Of a DNA stretch of 64,000 bases, positions 1 through 12,800 are shown piece by piece. The position numbers and the translations under genes are program-made. Source of the stretch: Actinomortierella ambigua (lineage: Eukaryota > Mortierellomycota > Mortierellomycetes > Mortierellales > Mortierellaceae); the NCBI GenBank assembly GCA_016098155.1, contig JAAAJB010000032.1:1-64000 (forward strand), given 5' to 3'. The notes beneath the pieces are model-generated. The model was given only the letters and a program-made list of their open reading frames with translations. It did no database searches and was not told the DNA's origin. Every line of letters starts with the position of its first letter. Positions within the stretch are counted from its first letter, which is position 1.

Positions 1-431
1 TTTTTTTTTTTTGGCCCCACCTCTTTAATCCCCCCAACCGTGAACAAAATACAACCATGTAATTATTGCCTTCCATTTCTTTGTCTACGTGTATCCAGTA
101 CCCACCCTAATTGATAATACTTCTCTACAGATCCCTTTCCATCGTTTTCCATGGTGGACCATTGCATTTATTGTCTCCAGGAGATAGTGCTGTTTTATGC
201 AATTTCGTGGTATGGTTGTAAGCATGCGCACACAGAGGGGTTTACGGTAGTGATGGGGCTCCCAACTTGACCTCTCCGTGCTATACAAGCCTACATGAAA
301 AGGCCGCAGCATGCTCAAGAAAAAGAAGACACGGCAACGACTCAAAAGTGGGCGCTTATGGCGACGTGACGCGCACTGGTAACAAAATTTATCCTCCGTT
401 CATTCGAAATCGCTCCACAGACTTTGCAATA
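1..431. other. Intergenic region upstream of the rhomboid gene
   Basis: No convincing coding exon is visible. The window opens with a T run at 1-12. The rest is mixed sequence that should hold the promoter and 5' leader of the plus-strand rhomboid gene starting at 432. An open frame runs in from 267, but it begins at a TTG and has no family similarity before Met 432, so I treat it as leader. Confidence 0.5.
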
Positions 432-1952
432 ATGCTCTTACAAGGATTCACATCGAGGCTGCTCATCAAACGACCAGTGGCAACATCAGTCTTCTCAGCA
501 CGGAGTACTCCATTTCTTGTCACAGCAGGGTCCAGTAGAATTGCGTCTCTGTCATGTTTTCATTCAATGTGCAAACCGAGGGTTCCGGCGTCGGGTCGGC
601 TCACTTCTAGTGGTGGCGTGTCCCGTTTCTTGCAGGCGACCACGATGTCTCTTGGAGCGAAGGAAAGTCGATTCGTGCAAGGGCCCAGATGTGTAGAATC
701 TGTTCGACATTACGTACGCCCCAACTACTTTCAGGACAGGCCCTCCTTGGCGACTCGAAAAGCAGGAAAATGGAGTATGTTGGGAGGAGGAGGAGGCGGC
801 GGCGGACCCCTTGGCAACAACCCGATTTCACGATGGTTGCGTTTTGACACTGCCAACAAGGTGGTCTACACGATTCTCGGTGTCAACAGCGTAGTCTTTG
901 TGGCATGGCTTTATGCCAAGGAAAATGCGGCACGGTTCGGAGATCGGCGGTTGTACGTTTGGATGATGAAGAATTTCACCAATATGGAGAGGAACATCCG
1001 AGAAGGCCGTGTTTGGACGCTGGTGACAAGTGCATTCAGTCATCAGCGCATCGAGCATTTCGCGCTCAACTCGATTGCACTCGTCTCGTTTGGACAGGCT
1101 TGCTGGAACATTCTGGGGACAAGGCAGTTTATGCTACTCTACCTTGGCGCGGCTGTTGGGTCTTCAGCATTGAGCGTTGTATACCACAAGTTTATTGTCC
1201 GCGATTCGCATCGGCAATATTCTCTTGGAGCTTCAGGTATGGAGTGCATCTTTTGCATTTTTTTTCCCTTATGCAATATACAAGGAGGGATAGGGAGGGG
1301 TGGTTTGTAATCCTGGCTTATCCTGCGATGATCCACATTGTATTGGTCAATGAGAAGCTGCTCCATGCTCCCCCCCCCTCCCTCAACGTGGGCAGCTCGA
1401 CGTTCGTACTCATGGCAAATGCTGTCGAGCCTGTTGTTCATGGCATGAACTAATATGAGCGATCACACTTTGTCACCCTTATAGGAGCACTGACCGGCCT
1501 CGCTACGACGTTTGCCTGCGTGTACCCACGCGCTCAGTTCATGCTGTTCTTTGTCATTCCTGTTCCTGCAGGAATCCTGATGGGTAAGACCAAATGGTTG
1601 ACTATTTTTGAAGAGAGAGCAACATTAAATGTGGTCGCGGATCCCTAACTCCATCCTTCTTTTACTTGTATGTTGTCAATAGGTGCGTTCGGCTTGTATG
1701 AGGCATACAATCTGCTGAACAGACATGTAGGTTTAATGATCCCTTGAATGGGTTGTTTGCTTTTGATGTCGCTTGAGCGCCAAGGAGGGCAATGCATGGA
1801 TACTCATCTTTTTTGTTTTCTTTCCTGCTCGCATATTCTCGTCCCAGTCCGGAATCTTTGACTCTGCAGGTCATTTAGGTGGGGGTCTCTTTGGCGCTGC
1901 TTACTACATCCACAAAGTTCTGCCTATTCTTCGTCGTACAGGTAGATTGTAG
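432..1952 (+). CDS. Mitochondrial-type rhomboid intramembrane serine protease (PARL/Pcp1-like)
   Basis: Rhomboids cleave transmembrane segments inside the membrane. The Pcp1/PARL group does this in the mitochondrial inner membrane. Four exons (432-1236, 1485-1583, 1683-1726, 1848-1952) join in phase to give 350 residues. Residues 1-160 are basic, Ser/Arg-rich and Gly-rich, consistent with a mitochondrial targeting segment. The core has the family block WTLVTSAFSHQ..HF, a GASG motif at 266-269 with the likely nucleophile Ser268 on the exon 1/2 junction, and a late AGH motif with the likely catalytic His325. Several hydrophobic segments lie between them. The start is the first ATG that leaves a basic presequence. 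The introns have clean GTATGG, GTAAGA and GTAGGT donors. The family call is strong. The mitochondrial location is inferred from the presequence and the PARL-like core. Confidence 0.88.
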
Positions 1953-3162
1953 AGGGACGCACACCTTCGTGCTTGATTCAAGGCTTGTTTTTTTTTCACC
2001 AACGCGGGTGCAAGAAAAAAAATACACAAAAGAAAAATGCGCCCGTTGGAGACTAGCGACCACATCGGAATGTTTTTTATTTTTTTGCGCAACAGGGGGT
2101 GTGTGTTCATTGGTGCTTTGTTGAAAAAAAAAAAACAGGAGACGAGTCGCTCATGAACCCATTGTGGTGCTCGAAACGCTTAGCTATGCTATGTCGCCCC
2201 CACCCCAACCCCCTTTTTGACCCGAGTCCTAAGGGGCGATCGGGCCTTGGGGCGAGCCTTGGTCCCTGCAAGGAGACGGAAAAGGACTCCTCTCCTGATT
2301 TTGCAGGTTGATCTCATATCTCAAAGACCGCCCTCCCAAAGAGACAGTGGGTATGGTGTCGTTAACTTGGGTAAAAGGAGTCGTCTCCCCTGGGGTGCTT
2401 ATCTTTTTGAAGGATAAAAATACCAAGAAAACGGTACAGACTCAACCTTGGCACAGTGCGCACGGCTGGTTTTGCCTCAATCAGCTTTTGCTCGGTAGGT
2501 CAAAGATGCAGCTGTCTGAGGTGATCGAGCTCTGACTGTAGCTGCTCTGAAGGCGAGCTTACGAGGTTTGTGGGCTTCAACGAGTCTCTCCCCTTTATGG
2601 CCACCTGCTACCCTTATGCATCAAGAATGACCATAGAAAGAAAGAGCTCAGACACGTACTCTGCCACTCCTCTACCTGGATGGGTAGAAAACCTGTTTAT
2701 GTGGTTCAACAATAGGTAGCGCAAGCGATGGATCATGAAAGTGGGAGTGTCCTTAACACAATGGATAACTGTAGTGGGCCTAAATGAGGTGATCTGCCAC
2801 AGCTTTGGCACACGAGCATCTGTTTTCTTGTTGGCCCTGCTCTCCTCTCCCTGCTAGCTACAGTAGCTCGCCCCTTGCTTCCTCCCCTCTCGGCATCTAG
2901 TCCCAGGTAGCATGTCGCAGAAAGATTACACTGTTGATGTTGCAAGGGTGAACACGGATGGTGCACTTCACTGTCACTCTCCTTCTCCTAGGAAAAAAAA
3001 AGAGAGCCTCTAACTGTATATATACCATTCGATCCAGGTTCCCGATATCTTCTCACAGACTCTCGCGTCTCTTCTTCGCTCCTCTCCAAACGCTTCCCTA
3101 ATCACATCACACCTCTGCACCTTTTTTCTTTTCGCTTGCACTTACTCTCCCTTGCATTCACA
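1953..3162. other. Intergenic gap, no recognised gene
   Basis: This 1.2-kb stretch between two plus-strand genes has only short open frames (75 codons or fewer) with no recognisable domain. It includes A and T runs near 2000-2150, a GC-richer block at 2190-2420, and an AGCTAC/GTAGCT inverted repeat near 2858-2871. The last 150 bases hold a TATA box and a CT-rich leader belonging to the next gene. Confidence 0.5.
3017..3024 (+). promoter_or_regulatory. TATA box of the GPI-anchored protein gene
   Basis: TATATATA lies 139 bases before the ATG at 3163. It is followed by a long CT-rich leader, a layout common for strongly or conditionally expressed fungal cell-surface genes. Confidence 0.55.
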
Positions 3163-4413
3163 ATGCTGACGAACAAGATACTCCTCACGAGCGCGGCCAT
3201 CTTGGTTGCGATATCTATCAGTTCCCCCCATGGAGGAGTCGTCTCATCTATGGCTGTTGAGCCAATCACTCGTCAGGCGATCCACATGCACCGTCGGTAC
3301 GATGCTGCAAACGAACCCAAGGACTCCAGACCGCGTGACTCTCCAGCGGCAAGCAGGGGTTCCGCACCGAATGGCAGCCCAGCATCAAGCAAGGACTCCG
3401 CACCGAGGGACTCTTCAGCTGCAAGCAGGGACCCCACAGCGAGTGACTCTTCAGCTGCCAGTAGGGACCCCGAACCGAGTGACTCTTCAACCGCTAGTAC
3501 TGATTCCTCCAAGACGGCCGGGAAGCCTGAGCTTCCTTCCAAGGAGCAGAGGCCGTCGACCGGATCACCTAAAGAAAAAGAAGAAGAGACCAACACCAAA
3601 ACCACGGGAGATGCGAAAAAAGAAGAGGCGGGTGAGAATGGAGAAGGTAGAAGGATGAAGGAAGAGCCCCAGAAGGAAGAACAGTCGAATGAGAGGGTGG
3701 AGGAGACGCACAGGAAGGTGGAGGAAGCCCACGGTCGCGAGCAGCCATCCGTTTCAGAATCTTCAGAGAAGAAGCAGTCGAGTATGAGCGGCGACAACGA
3801 GAGGGTGCGGAACAAGGACGATGCATCCAGTTCGAGGGAGAGGGACCCGGTCTCCCCCAAGCAAACAGACGGCTCGCACACGACTGATGATGGCGCAAAG
3901 AAGAAGGATGAGGGTGACAAGGCCGAAGGGGGCCAAACGACGGACCAGACTTTCCCGGAGCCGCCCAAAAAGGTGGACGACGTGGACCACGCCATGGAAG
4001 AGAACCCTCGGACTCAGCCTTCAATGGGTATGGAGCCTGATTCTCACACGCACGACCCGATGGTGCCTGTGGTACCTGTGCAAGTCAATGTCCCACCTAC
4101 TAGCGGCATCAATGCTCCGCCATCCATAGTGACTGGCGGGACCTCACTGAACATTACTCTTCCCACCAATGCCACTATTGGCAATGCCACAGCTACAGCC
4201 ACGGCCACAGCTACAGCCACAGGCAATGTCACAGCCGTGATTTTACCCACCGGTGTCAATACGACCACGACCACGGCTGAACAATTGACCCCAACTCTTA
4301 CTCAGTTCATCGTCAGTCCAACCATCGAACCATCCAGCAACGCAGTTTCCATCCATGCCCAGAAAGCTGCCGCTGGACTTGCGGCCATCGCGATTATTGC
4401 GTTTATCATCTAA
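3163..4413 (+). CDS. Ser/Thr-rich secreted protein, probably GPI-anchored
   Basis: Single-exon gene of 416 residues. The N-terminus is a clear signal peptide, with a hydrophobic core at about residues 5-18. Then comes a 12-residue degenerate repeat (about 59-116, core DSSAASRD) and a long charged, low-complexity Lys/Glu/Ser/Asp-rich stretch. A Thr/Ala/Asn-rich segment follows with several N-glycosylation sequons (NIT, NAT, NAT, NVT). The C-terminus has a small-residue Ser-Ser-Asn site, a short spacer and a hydrophobic tail (AAAGLAAIAIIAFII), the usual form of a GPI-attachment signal. The ORF can be read 9 codons further 5' from a TTG, but the ATG at 3163 starts the signal peptide exactly. It is most likely a cell-wall or plasma-membrane surface protein. 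No enzymatic domain is visible and I cannot assign a specific function. Confidence 0.78.
   Translation: MLTNKILLTSAAILVAISISSPHGGVVSSMAVEPITRQAIHMHRRYDAANEPKDSRPRDSPAASRGSAPNGSPASSKDSAPRDSSAASRDPTASDSSAASRDPEPSDSSTASTDSSKTAGKPELPSKEQRPSTGSPKEKEEETNTKTTGDAKKEEAGENGEGRRMKEEPQKEEQSNERVEETHRKVEEAHGREQPSVSESSEKKQSSMSGDNERVRNKDDASSSRERDPVSPKQTDGSHTTDDGAKKKDEGDKAEGGQTTDQTFPEPPKKVDDVDHAMEENPRTQPSMGMEPDSHTHDPMVPVVPVQVNVPPTSGINAPPSIVTGGTSLNITLPTNATIGNATATATATATATGNVTAVILPTGVNTTTTTAEQLTPTLTQFIVSPTIEPSSNAVSIHAQKAAAGLAAIAIIAFII
3337..3510 (+). repeat. 36-bp degenerate tandem repeat encoding 12-residue Ser-rich units
   Basis: About five in-frame copies lie inside the GPI-type protein. Units read roughly DSPAASRGSAPN, GSPASSKDSAPR, DSSAASRDPTAS, DSSAASRDPEPS and DSSTASTDSS. 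Copies three and four are nearly identical at DNA level, pointing to recent duplication. Confidence 0.75.
4186..4223 (+). repeat. GCCACA/GCTACA hexanucleotide minisatellite (Thr-Ala run)
   Basis: Imperfect 6-bp repeats encode alternating Thr-Ala inside the sequon-rich segment near the C-terminus of the GPI-type protein. Such tracts can change length between strains. Confidence 0.7.
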
Positions 4414-4551
4414 TTACCGTCAGCCATTAAATATAATTTGTTGCTTTTAGTTTACTGGAAAGTGGTTCAATGCGAAATGCGATGCTAAAAAAGAAAAAGG
4501 GGAAGGGGGGAGGGTTCCTCAAGAGAAAAAGTTGAAATGCGAGCCGCTTCT

Positions 4552-6267
4552 TTACTGTGTCTTCCGTTTCTTTGTGGCCACCTTTGTCTTTGTGCTGCTT
4601 GAAGAGGGCCGGGATTTCTTTGATTTCGTTGTCTTCTCTTCCAACTTGCCCATCTGCTCCCATACGTCTTCGTCGTCATCATCGTCATTTTCGTTGCCGT
4701 CTGCGTCGGCTCCTTCGTCGTCCTCGTCGTCGCCTTTGTTGCCGCGCTTCTTGGACTTTTTGTCAGGCACATACTCGCCAACCACCACGGCGGTCATGCG
4801 CTGCTTGAGGTACACCTGATGCAGCAACTTGCGTGCTCCAGTCATATCATGCACACGAAGGTGACGATCCATGCTTACGGTCACTAGATTTGTCTTGTTT
4901 GAGTCGTCATTTGGCGTGTAGCATGCCAATGCTGTGGTTACACCGGCAAAGCCTGGAAATAAGGTGTTGGGGGGAATAATCAATACGTGACATGAAATGA
5001 ATATAGGTCGTCTCGAAGATAGAGAAGTTTCATGCAAAGAAGCGATCGTAGTGAATCATACCCTTGTACTGTCCTATGATGGAGCCGGTGAGAGTATCGA
5101 CGGAGAAAACGTTGGTCACGGTATCGGAAAACACAACCTCTGTGGCGTCTTTGCCATTGGCCAGAGCGACGACGGGCATGGTGCCGATTTCGACATCGAC
5201 GACAGGGCGACGAGCCTGTTTGGTATCGTACACGCGCAATTGGTGATTTCTTGTGCCGACGGCCAGTCGATGGTGATGATGGTCCTTCGAGTCCAAGAAT
5301 TGGAAATCAGTGTTCCACACGGGGACGCGCAGATCCAAAAAGTCGTTCTTGACGTTCTTGGCCTTGAACACCTGGCCCTTGGAGAGGTTGTCCTTGGTTT
5401 TGTGACGCGAGGTGTTTTTCTTTTCGTCGTGTGCCCCCGCTGTTGTTGTTGTTGTTGTTGTTGTCGTGCTAGACTCCTCAGGGAAGATTTGATGCAGATC
5501 CCAAATAGTCAACTCTTCTTCGTTGCCGCAGGTTGCCACCAGATGATGGTCGTGTGGGTGGACGCGCATCCTGCACAGGTTTTGGCCGAGATTAACAGTC
5601 TGCGAGGTGGTTGGACTTTCGATCGCATACATTGTCAGTACTCCTGCATTGGTACATGTAATCAAGTTCCTATGTTAAGCGAGAGCCAAAAAGAAAAGAG
5701 GTTAGCAATCCTAAATGAATGATCCGTTTTACTATGCGCAGGAAAAAAAAAGATGGGAAAAGCGCCCAACAAATGTCGCGAAAACATACTTGGTATTGGC
5801 GAAAAGACCAACAAAGGCAGGTTCGATCTTGCCTTGCTTTGGTGGCATAGTTTGTTGGACCTCCAGTGTGATTGATCCGTCCTGGGGGTTGAGCAGTTGG
5901 ACAAGGCCGTTCTTGCGAGCGACTACCAAATGCTTCCTGTCATGGTCCCAAGTCATCAGCTGGATAGCGCGGTTCCGATCTGGCTGGCCCCATACTTCAA
6001 CAGTTGTTCCCTGTGCCTCCTCCTCTTTTTTCTGCTGCTTGCCATCTTTAGGGGCCCGCTCAACGTTCCTGATAGATTTGATCTGTTTCTCAGGCGCAGG
6101 TGCATCAGGGACGATCACCACTATAGAAGGGAACCAGGAAGAAAACAAACGTTTAGTCGAATAGGACCTTTTTGACCACGTCTTGCTACAGTATGACCAT
6201 GTGGAGAGAAGAGGAAATTACCCTTGACAAGACCATTCTCATCGCCTGTGTAAAACTTTTGAGGCAT
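4552..6267 (-). CDS. NSA1: NSA1/WDR74-type WD40 ribosome biogenesis factor
   Basis: NSA1 (WDR74 in animals) is a nucleolar WD40 protein of pre-60S particles. In animals it works with the NVL ATPase and the MTR4 exosome helicase. Four minus-strand exons (6222-6267, 5790-6120, 5062-5669, 4552-4952) join in frame to 461 residues, close to yeast Nsa1. The N-terminus MPQKFYTGDENGLVK is the first blade. The central motif KNDFLDLRVPVWNTDFQFL is strongly diagnostic of the family. The last WD repeat includes SMDRHLRVHDM. The tail is acidic then Lys-rich, as expected for a nucleolar protein. A poly-Thr run is encoded by a (TGT)n tract on the plus strand near 5443-5463. It diverges from the TOM1-type gene across a 543-bp gap. 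MTR4, another pre-rRNA factor, lies elsewhere in this window. Confidence 0.92.
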
Positions 6268-6810
6268 GGCGAACGAACGTTGTTGATTCAACAAAAAAAA
6301 AAAAAAAAAGTGTTCTGAAGGGAATAGAGAGTAGAACAGAGGGAGACCGAAGCACAAGCCACACACCGTCCCATTGTTCACCCTGGGTGTGTCGGTGCTC
6401 GAAAAATAGAGAAAAAGTACGAGGCCCTATGCCCACATTGTTCACACAAATCTACTTCCTCTCTCTCACCCACCCCCCCTTTCACTCTCTTTCGTCTTCA
6501 TCGCCTGACCAGAGACAACGGAAAGAGAAGAGAACAAGCATTCCCCCAACACCCTCCTCGTGTGTGTGTGTGTTTTTGTGCGTGTTGTACGTGCGATTAC
6601 CTTCCCCCTCCCCCTCCAAGGTGTGTGAGAAACAACAATAGGTGCAATGAGAGGGGGGTGGTGAATGTGCTGTGAGTGCGGTGCGTGCGTCATGCCGACA
6701 CCAACAGCGCCAGGCCACTGCTAACTTTCCCATTTCTCTACTTTTGTTTTTTTTTCTTCCACAGCATAGCAATCGTCCCTCATTCCATCCCTTTGTTCTG
6801 CATTGAAGCC
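6268..6810. promoter_or_regulatory. Divergent promoter region between NSA1 and the HECT ligase gene
   Basis: This 543-bp non-coding stretch separates two head-to-head starts. It contains an 18-bp A run at 6292-6309, a CT-rich block at 6455-6500, a short TG repeat near 6562 and a T-rich tract just before the HECT gene ATG. TTCATCGC at 6497-6504 is one base from the reverse complement of the PAC ribosome-biogenesis element (GCGATGAG). I see no clear TATA box. Confidence 0.45.
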
Positions 6811-9800
6811 ATGAAAATCAAAAAGACCCCCGTCAAGAAGCTGGTGGTGCCAGTAAGTGCTCTTACCCTCTCGCCAGTCCTGCCCCAGCACTCACACTCT
6901 CGCTTCCCTCGGTGCTATCGCATTTGACCAGCTGGGTTGTAAAAAAGCATTTCAGAGGCCGGTCCCCTCCTACCCTTATCACATAAGCCGACTAGGCCGC
7001 AGTCGAGGATGACGAGGAAGGCGAAGGAGCGTTCTGGTCACCCCCCGACGAGCCAGCTAGTGGCGACCGAGCTTGTTAATAATGGCGCAGTAGTTACCAG
7101 ACCTAAAGTCGCGACATGGGCCCAAGGAAGGATGGGAACACCAGCAAATGACAAAACATGGCGTGCACATTCCAATAGTCCCGACCAGTCGCGCTAGACT
7201 CGGCTTTGACTTTGCGCTGCTTTCTTCCTCACCTTCCCTTTTTTGTACGCAAAGCTGGCAATGCTGACCGGGTATTCCCCCCTATATGCTCTTTTTGTCT
7301 TCCCTAACAATTACTCTAGCCACCAGCCATCAGAAATCTTATCAAAACTCTGAAGGAATGTCCTGAAGCGGAGATCCCCACCCACATCGAGGCCACTCCT
7401 GAGTGGATCTGGCCACGTGGCGATCTTTTCCATTGGACTGGAGTGCTCAACCGCTTCGATGACATCCTTGACCACATCTGCAAGGCTCACGACCTGAAGA
7501 AGCCTCAGTCCAAGGAGTTCTCGCCCGAGACAAAACGGATGACTCTGAGCATCCTCAATTTCTCGCGACTGCTCCTCGAGAGCTGTACAAACCGTAACCT
7601 CTACTCTTCCAACGAGGTAATATTATTTCTCTCCTTACCGTTTGTTTCTTGGAGTATCTGTCTCTCTGTGTGTGCGTGTGTGTGTTGGTCGTCTCTTTGC
7701 GTTTGGTTCACATGATGCTAATGTCCCTCCTTTCTTTTACTTTCTGTAGCAACTGAATGACCTCTTGTTCACACGCGACTTGGACATCCTCGAGTCATGT
7801 CTTCGCCTGATGCTGCGACCTGCTCAACGACATAGTGCACAGCGCGCAACAAAGTCGTTCTTCAACATCTCTCAGGATCGCTTCTTGGCGCTGGCGCACT
7901 CGTGGGGTAACAAGGAAGTCGATCTTGATCTCACGCAGCTCGTGCAGGCTGACACCGATATCCCGGACCGGTTAACGGGCCTGAACTTCCAATTTTTCCG
8001 CACCGTTACCTCCATGACCAACAACAGTCCGTCGGCTCCTTCCTCACAACCACAGCCATCCTCCTCTGGATCCTCCAACCTCCAGTCTTCATCTTCCACA
8101 TCTGCCGTTCAGCCACCCAGCATCATCCCCAGCAAACACCGAAGATCGTCCGCATCCAATGTATCCGCTACAGCAGGGGTATCGTCTTCCACTGCGGCAA
8201 CACCATCATCCAACAACGCTTTGTCGGAAGGCATGGTTGTCATCCAGGCGACAGATCTGGATCAGTTTGGCAAAACGGACTACGATGTCCTGTCATACTT
8301 TGTGAAGCAGTACCACGTTCCCGAGGAGCATCATTTTCAACTACTCTGCCGGATCCGCGTCGCTCGAGGTGTCAAGAATGTAGCTCTTCGTCGCCAGCTC
8401 TTGACTATTCGCATTCTGGCCATTGCTGTTATGTGTAAGGCTCTCTCTCTCTCTCTACCAAGTGAACTACTTGCTGTCATTATTCTCTCCCAGGAAACCC
8501 CTAACTCAATCTTTTCCCTTTTTTTGATTGCAAATGTATATAGCCCACGTTCTCACGGAGAGCACACTCGCAGACAAATTCTTCATGTACGAACCGGATA
8601 TTATTCAGAGTCTCGTCGATCTTGTTCATCCTGACCACAATGTGCCATTCGTAAGTTTTATATCCTTAAATGTCGACTATCAGGACATGTATTCATCCAT
8701 AATTCTGGTCGTACTGATGCCATCAGGCGAACTTTTGTGCTCTTTGAAACAATTTTTTTAGCCTCTGCAAACTGTGGCACTGCTGGCGTTGGATGGACTG
8801 GCTCACCTGAGGAATAAGCAGGCCGATGTTCTGACATCAATGAATGCGTCCGCAAGCCATGGTGTCCTTCTTTACATTTTACGCAAAACTGTGGCAGGTC
8901 TCGATGCAGAAAATCGTAAGTTTATTCCATAGCCATTCATGATCCCTTCGCCTCTCCTCCGCCCTCCAAATAATGCGGAAAGTCTTTGAATGGAGGCGAG
9001 CTTGTTTTGTTCTGACTCGTTTTGTTGAATTGTTGCATTTCAACTCTTTAGCCGTCTACCCCCAAGAATTTGTGGATACCGTCTGTGCATTTATCACCTT
9101 TGTCATCAGCTCGCAGTCCGGTGGCTCGATGGTCATCTCGGCCGGAATTATCCCCGTCCTCCTACAGCTTCTGTCCAACAAACACGCTTCGCAGCTGAAG
9201 AATGTCACCAAGACAATCTCTATTCAGGATAGTCTGATTTACGGATTTGCGACTGCCTTCACGTCGTTCATTAGCTCCGGTGGTCTGAATCTCGTTGTTC
9301 AGAGAATCAAGGACGAAGTTGAATTTATATTGGCGCTTGTTCAGGATACAGAGGCCAATCAAATGACTGGTGTCACGACTGCTTCAAGCACTGACCTGAC
9401 CAAAGGTATACAGAACTTTCGGCTTATGTTTCGTGACACATCCCCCTCTCACTCCAACAACTGAACCACTCATGCCCTTTTTCTTGACACTTTATCACTC
9501 AACAGAGGAATCCTCTCCTGTCCCATTCGAACGCACGGCGCTGCTCAAGGCGATGTTCAAGTTTTTGCACCACATGATGCAGAGCCCTGGCACTCAAGAG
9601 GGCTTGCGCAATTTGATCGAGACTTCGCTGCCTGCGACTCTGAAGAAGATCATGGAACACCCTCAGGCACTAGGAAATGCCGTTTATGCATATGCCATCA
9701 ACACCATGACTTCATTCATCCACAACGAGCCGACCTCGCTTGCCATCATGCAGGAGGCCAAGATCCCCCAGACATTCCTAGCGAGCCTTACAAACGAAAT

Positions 9801-12800
9801 TCCTGCATCGGCGGATGTGGCCACCTGCATCCCTGGGGCTTTCGGCGCTCTTTGCCTGAACAGTACTGGTCTCGAGATGTTTAAAAAAGAATTCCATCTC
9901 CGCAAGTTCTTTGACGTTTTTACCTCCGTTCCGCATGCCCGCGCCTTCCAGGACAATGACTCGGTTACTAACATGGGCCTTGCCGTGGATGAACTCGTTC
10001 GTCACCAACCGACCCTCAAGCCCGCGGTCAATAAGGAGATTATGGGCATGATGAAGCGCGTCTTAACCATGTTGGAGGGCTTTAAAGACAACGAAGAGGA
10101 GATGTCTTTCTGCTCTTTGCGGAAATCACGCGCGACAACCGCCCCGCCACTCGGCATGCCCGAAGACGAAGCCAGCAAAGATGAAAAGAAGGAGAGCGCT
10201 GTTGCCCAGGTCATCGAGGCGTCTGCTCGGTTCTGTGAAAGCTATTTCCAGAACCTGCAATGCGCAAACGACTTTGTGAAGGCCGGCGGCATCCCCTTGC
10301 TGATGAACTTTTTCACGCTTCCAACGTTGCCGTATGACTTTGCCAACTCGCCTGCCTACTATACTCTCTGCAGTTTGCTCAAGTTGCTGAGTGAATCGAA
10401 CCCATCCGGTGCTGTTACGGTCGTGATGCAGCACATCGAGAAGACGTTGGATGCCGCTAAGCCGCTCTTTGCCTCAACATCTCCAATTTCGGATGTTGAA
10501 AAGTATCTTGATGCCTCAGGTAACTACACGTTTGTTTAGCTATTGCTGTCTCTAGAACGGGTCTAACATGGTAACATTGACGCTTGTACTAACTAGATTA
10601 TGCAAAACTTGTGCTTTATAGATCTGAGCGCTGAGGAGACGGAGCGGGGCAACAAGCTGCTGGCGACCCTCATTGGACTGGATTCATTGACAGGATTGAT
10701 GTCTGAGATGCATGCAGCCGCTGCGATGTCGCACGGACGCCATGCGGCAGGTGTCCTCAACGCGTTTGTGGGTGCCAAGGGCGAGAGCATAGTCGCCGCG
10801 TTGGGAGAGCTCCATCGCGCCTGTTTATGGGAATGTGTGGTCTTGCGTCGCAAGGCGATCAAGCTGTGGAATGAGCCTTCTACAAAATCGCGGCGACATG
10901 CCACTGTCCAGCCTGCCCCTGGAACCGTTGAGGACTATGTGGAGGAGCCTACATCTGCTCCGACAGACTCTGCCTCGACGGAGGTCCAGGATGCCCATGA
11001 CCCCAAGGTTATCAACACCAAGTACTTCAAGTTTGTCCTCACCCAACTTACTCATTTCATCAGCAGACTGTATCATGGTAAGGCAAACCGGACCTTTTAT
11101 TTTTTTTTCTCTGATCTCAGACGGTTAAATGACCCATCGCTCACATCTTCTACCGCCCTCCCTTTTTTTGAATAGGCATCGCGAAAATGCTGTTCGCTCG
11201 ACGCGACTTTGAAAAGGTTCAGCGATCACAGGCATTCAAGGTTGCCGATTCATTGGCAAAGGTGCTGCAGGCGAATGTCACCTGGACGCGAGCCAGTAAG
11301 TACCATCACTGTGCCTACGATCCTCACCTCGAGTCCTCCTCCTTCGGCCTGTATCTCTAAATAACTTTTGACTTGCAATTTTATGTTCTGCTTAGCTTCT
11401 GCGGACCAGATGTACAAGTACCCCTACCTTACCACGATGCTTCGACTTATCCCACACCTGTTCTTGGACGAGCGCAGCAACACTACCTTGCAGACCATCA
11501 TTGTGGTGTCTTTTGTCAGAACCGGTGGCGCGGAGACCATCTTTGAAATCATGGACTCGCTTTGGAAAGAGATGAAAACCTTACAGGCAGAGGGCAAGGA
11601 TGCCAAAGATGAGACGCTTGGTGCAGTGTACACTGCTATCGAGTTTGTGTTGGGCATTTACCAGTCTTTGACGTCGGCAAAGTTGATGCTGGACTCGTCA
11701 CACACGCCAGCTCTGGTTTCTAAGGATGGAAGCAAGTCGACCGATTATTTTGAGCCTTACGACTTTATCATTCGAGCTCGTAAGGCGGTGCTGCCCAAGG
11801 CCCGCAACATCTGGATGGACCCGGCTTTGAGCAAATGCCCGCCTTCGGTTGTCAGAAATGTGATCCAGATTGTGATCAACATCCTCAAGGCAAACGGAGA
11901 GTCCAAGCCCGAAGTGCCCGCACGCACCCGCCCACCTGTCGTGATTGAGTCGACCAATATTTTTGGATCTCGCCCTCCCGCACTCGTAGCGGATGCCAAC
12001 GCTGTTGCTATGCTTCTCGATATGGGATTCCCACGAGCCGCTGCAGAGAGCGCACTGATTCGCTGCAACAATAATCTGGAGAGTGCTACTGAGTATCTTT
12101 TGACGCACCAAGAGGTGGTGGCTACTGCACTCTATGATCAGCAACGCCAGGAGGCAGCTGCTCGTGCAGCTGCACAGGCCTCGACTCAACCCAACACTGG
12201 AGACTCTGCAACGACGGAGGCAAGTGCTGAAGGCTCTGGCGAAGGATCGTCGTCCAACAGTAACAACGCTCTGGAATCCACTGCCGGTGCATCATCCACC
12301 TCTGCTGCTGAATCTGCTGCCGCGCCAACAGCGAATGCCGACGAAGATGAGGAGATGGATGACGAAGAAGCTCTCCGACGGGCTATGGAACTCTCAGTCT
12401 CCAAGGAGGAGGACGCAAGTGAGCCGAAGGAGAACGTGGAAGAGGCAAGTGCTTCGGGCCCTTCCAAGACGGAGGAGGAGATTGCAGAGGAGCTTGCTCA
12501 GGCCACCAAGGACGCGAAGGAGGAGCTCAACAAGGCCCGGGAGGATTTCCACGTCCTATTGGTTCCTCGCTCCCTGGAAATTATTAGTGCGGTGAAGGAC
12601 AGCGTTTTCTCGATCAAGAATCTGCTTCTGCTGACGTGCAAGGAGAAGAGCAAGCCAGTCCTGGATATCATTGTCGAGGACATTGCCAAGTTTAAGACAG
12701 TTCACGAGTCCACGGACGAGTCTGTCAGTCAGGACTTTGGTGTCCGCCTGCGCCTGATGGCTCTCCTGTTTGGCGAGGCTAGTCTTCAGCCCAAGCTCGA

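Noticed and set aside
2308..2535. 75-codon ORF in the gap before the GPI-type gene
   Set aside because: No family, no promoter or splice context, and short enough to be chance.
3273..3995. 240-codon antisense frame in the GPI-type protein gene
   Set aside because: Ser/Phe-rich translation arises from the repeated GAA/GAC sense codons.
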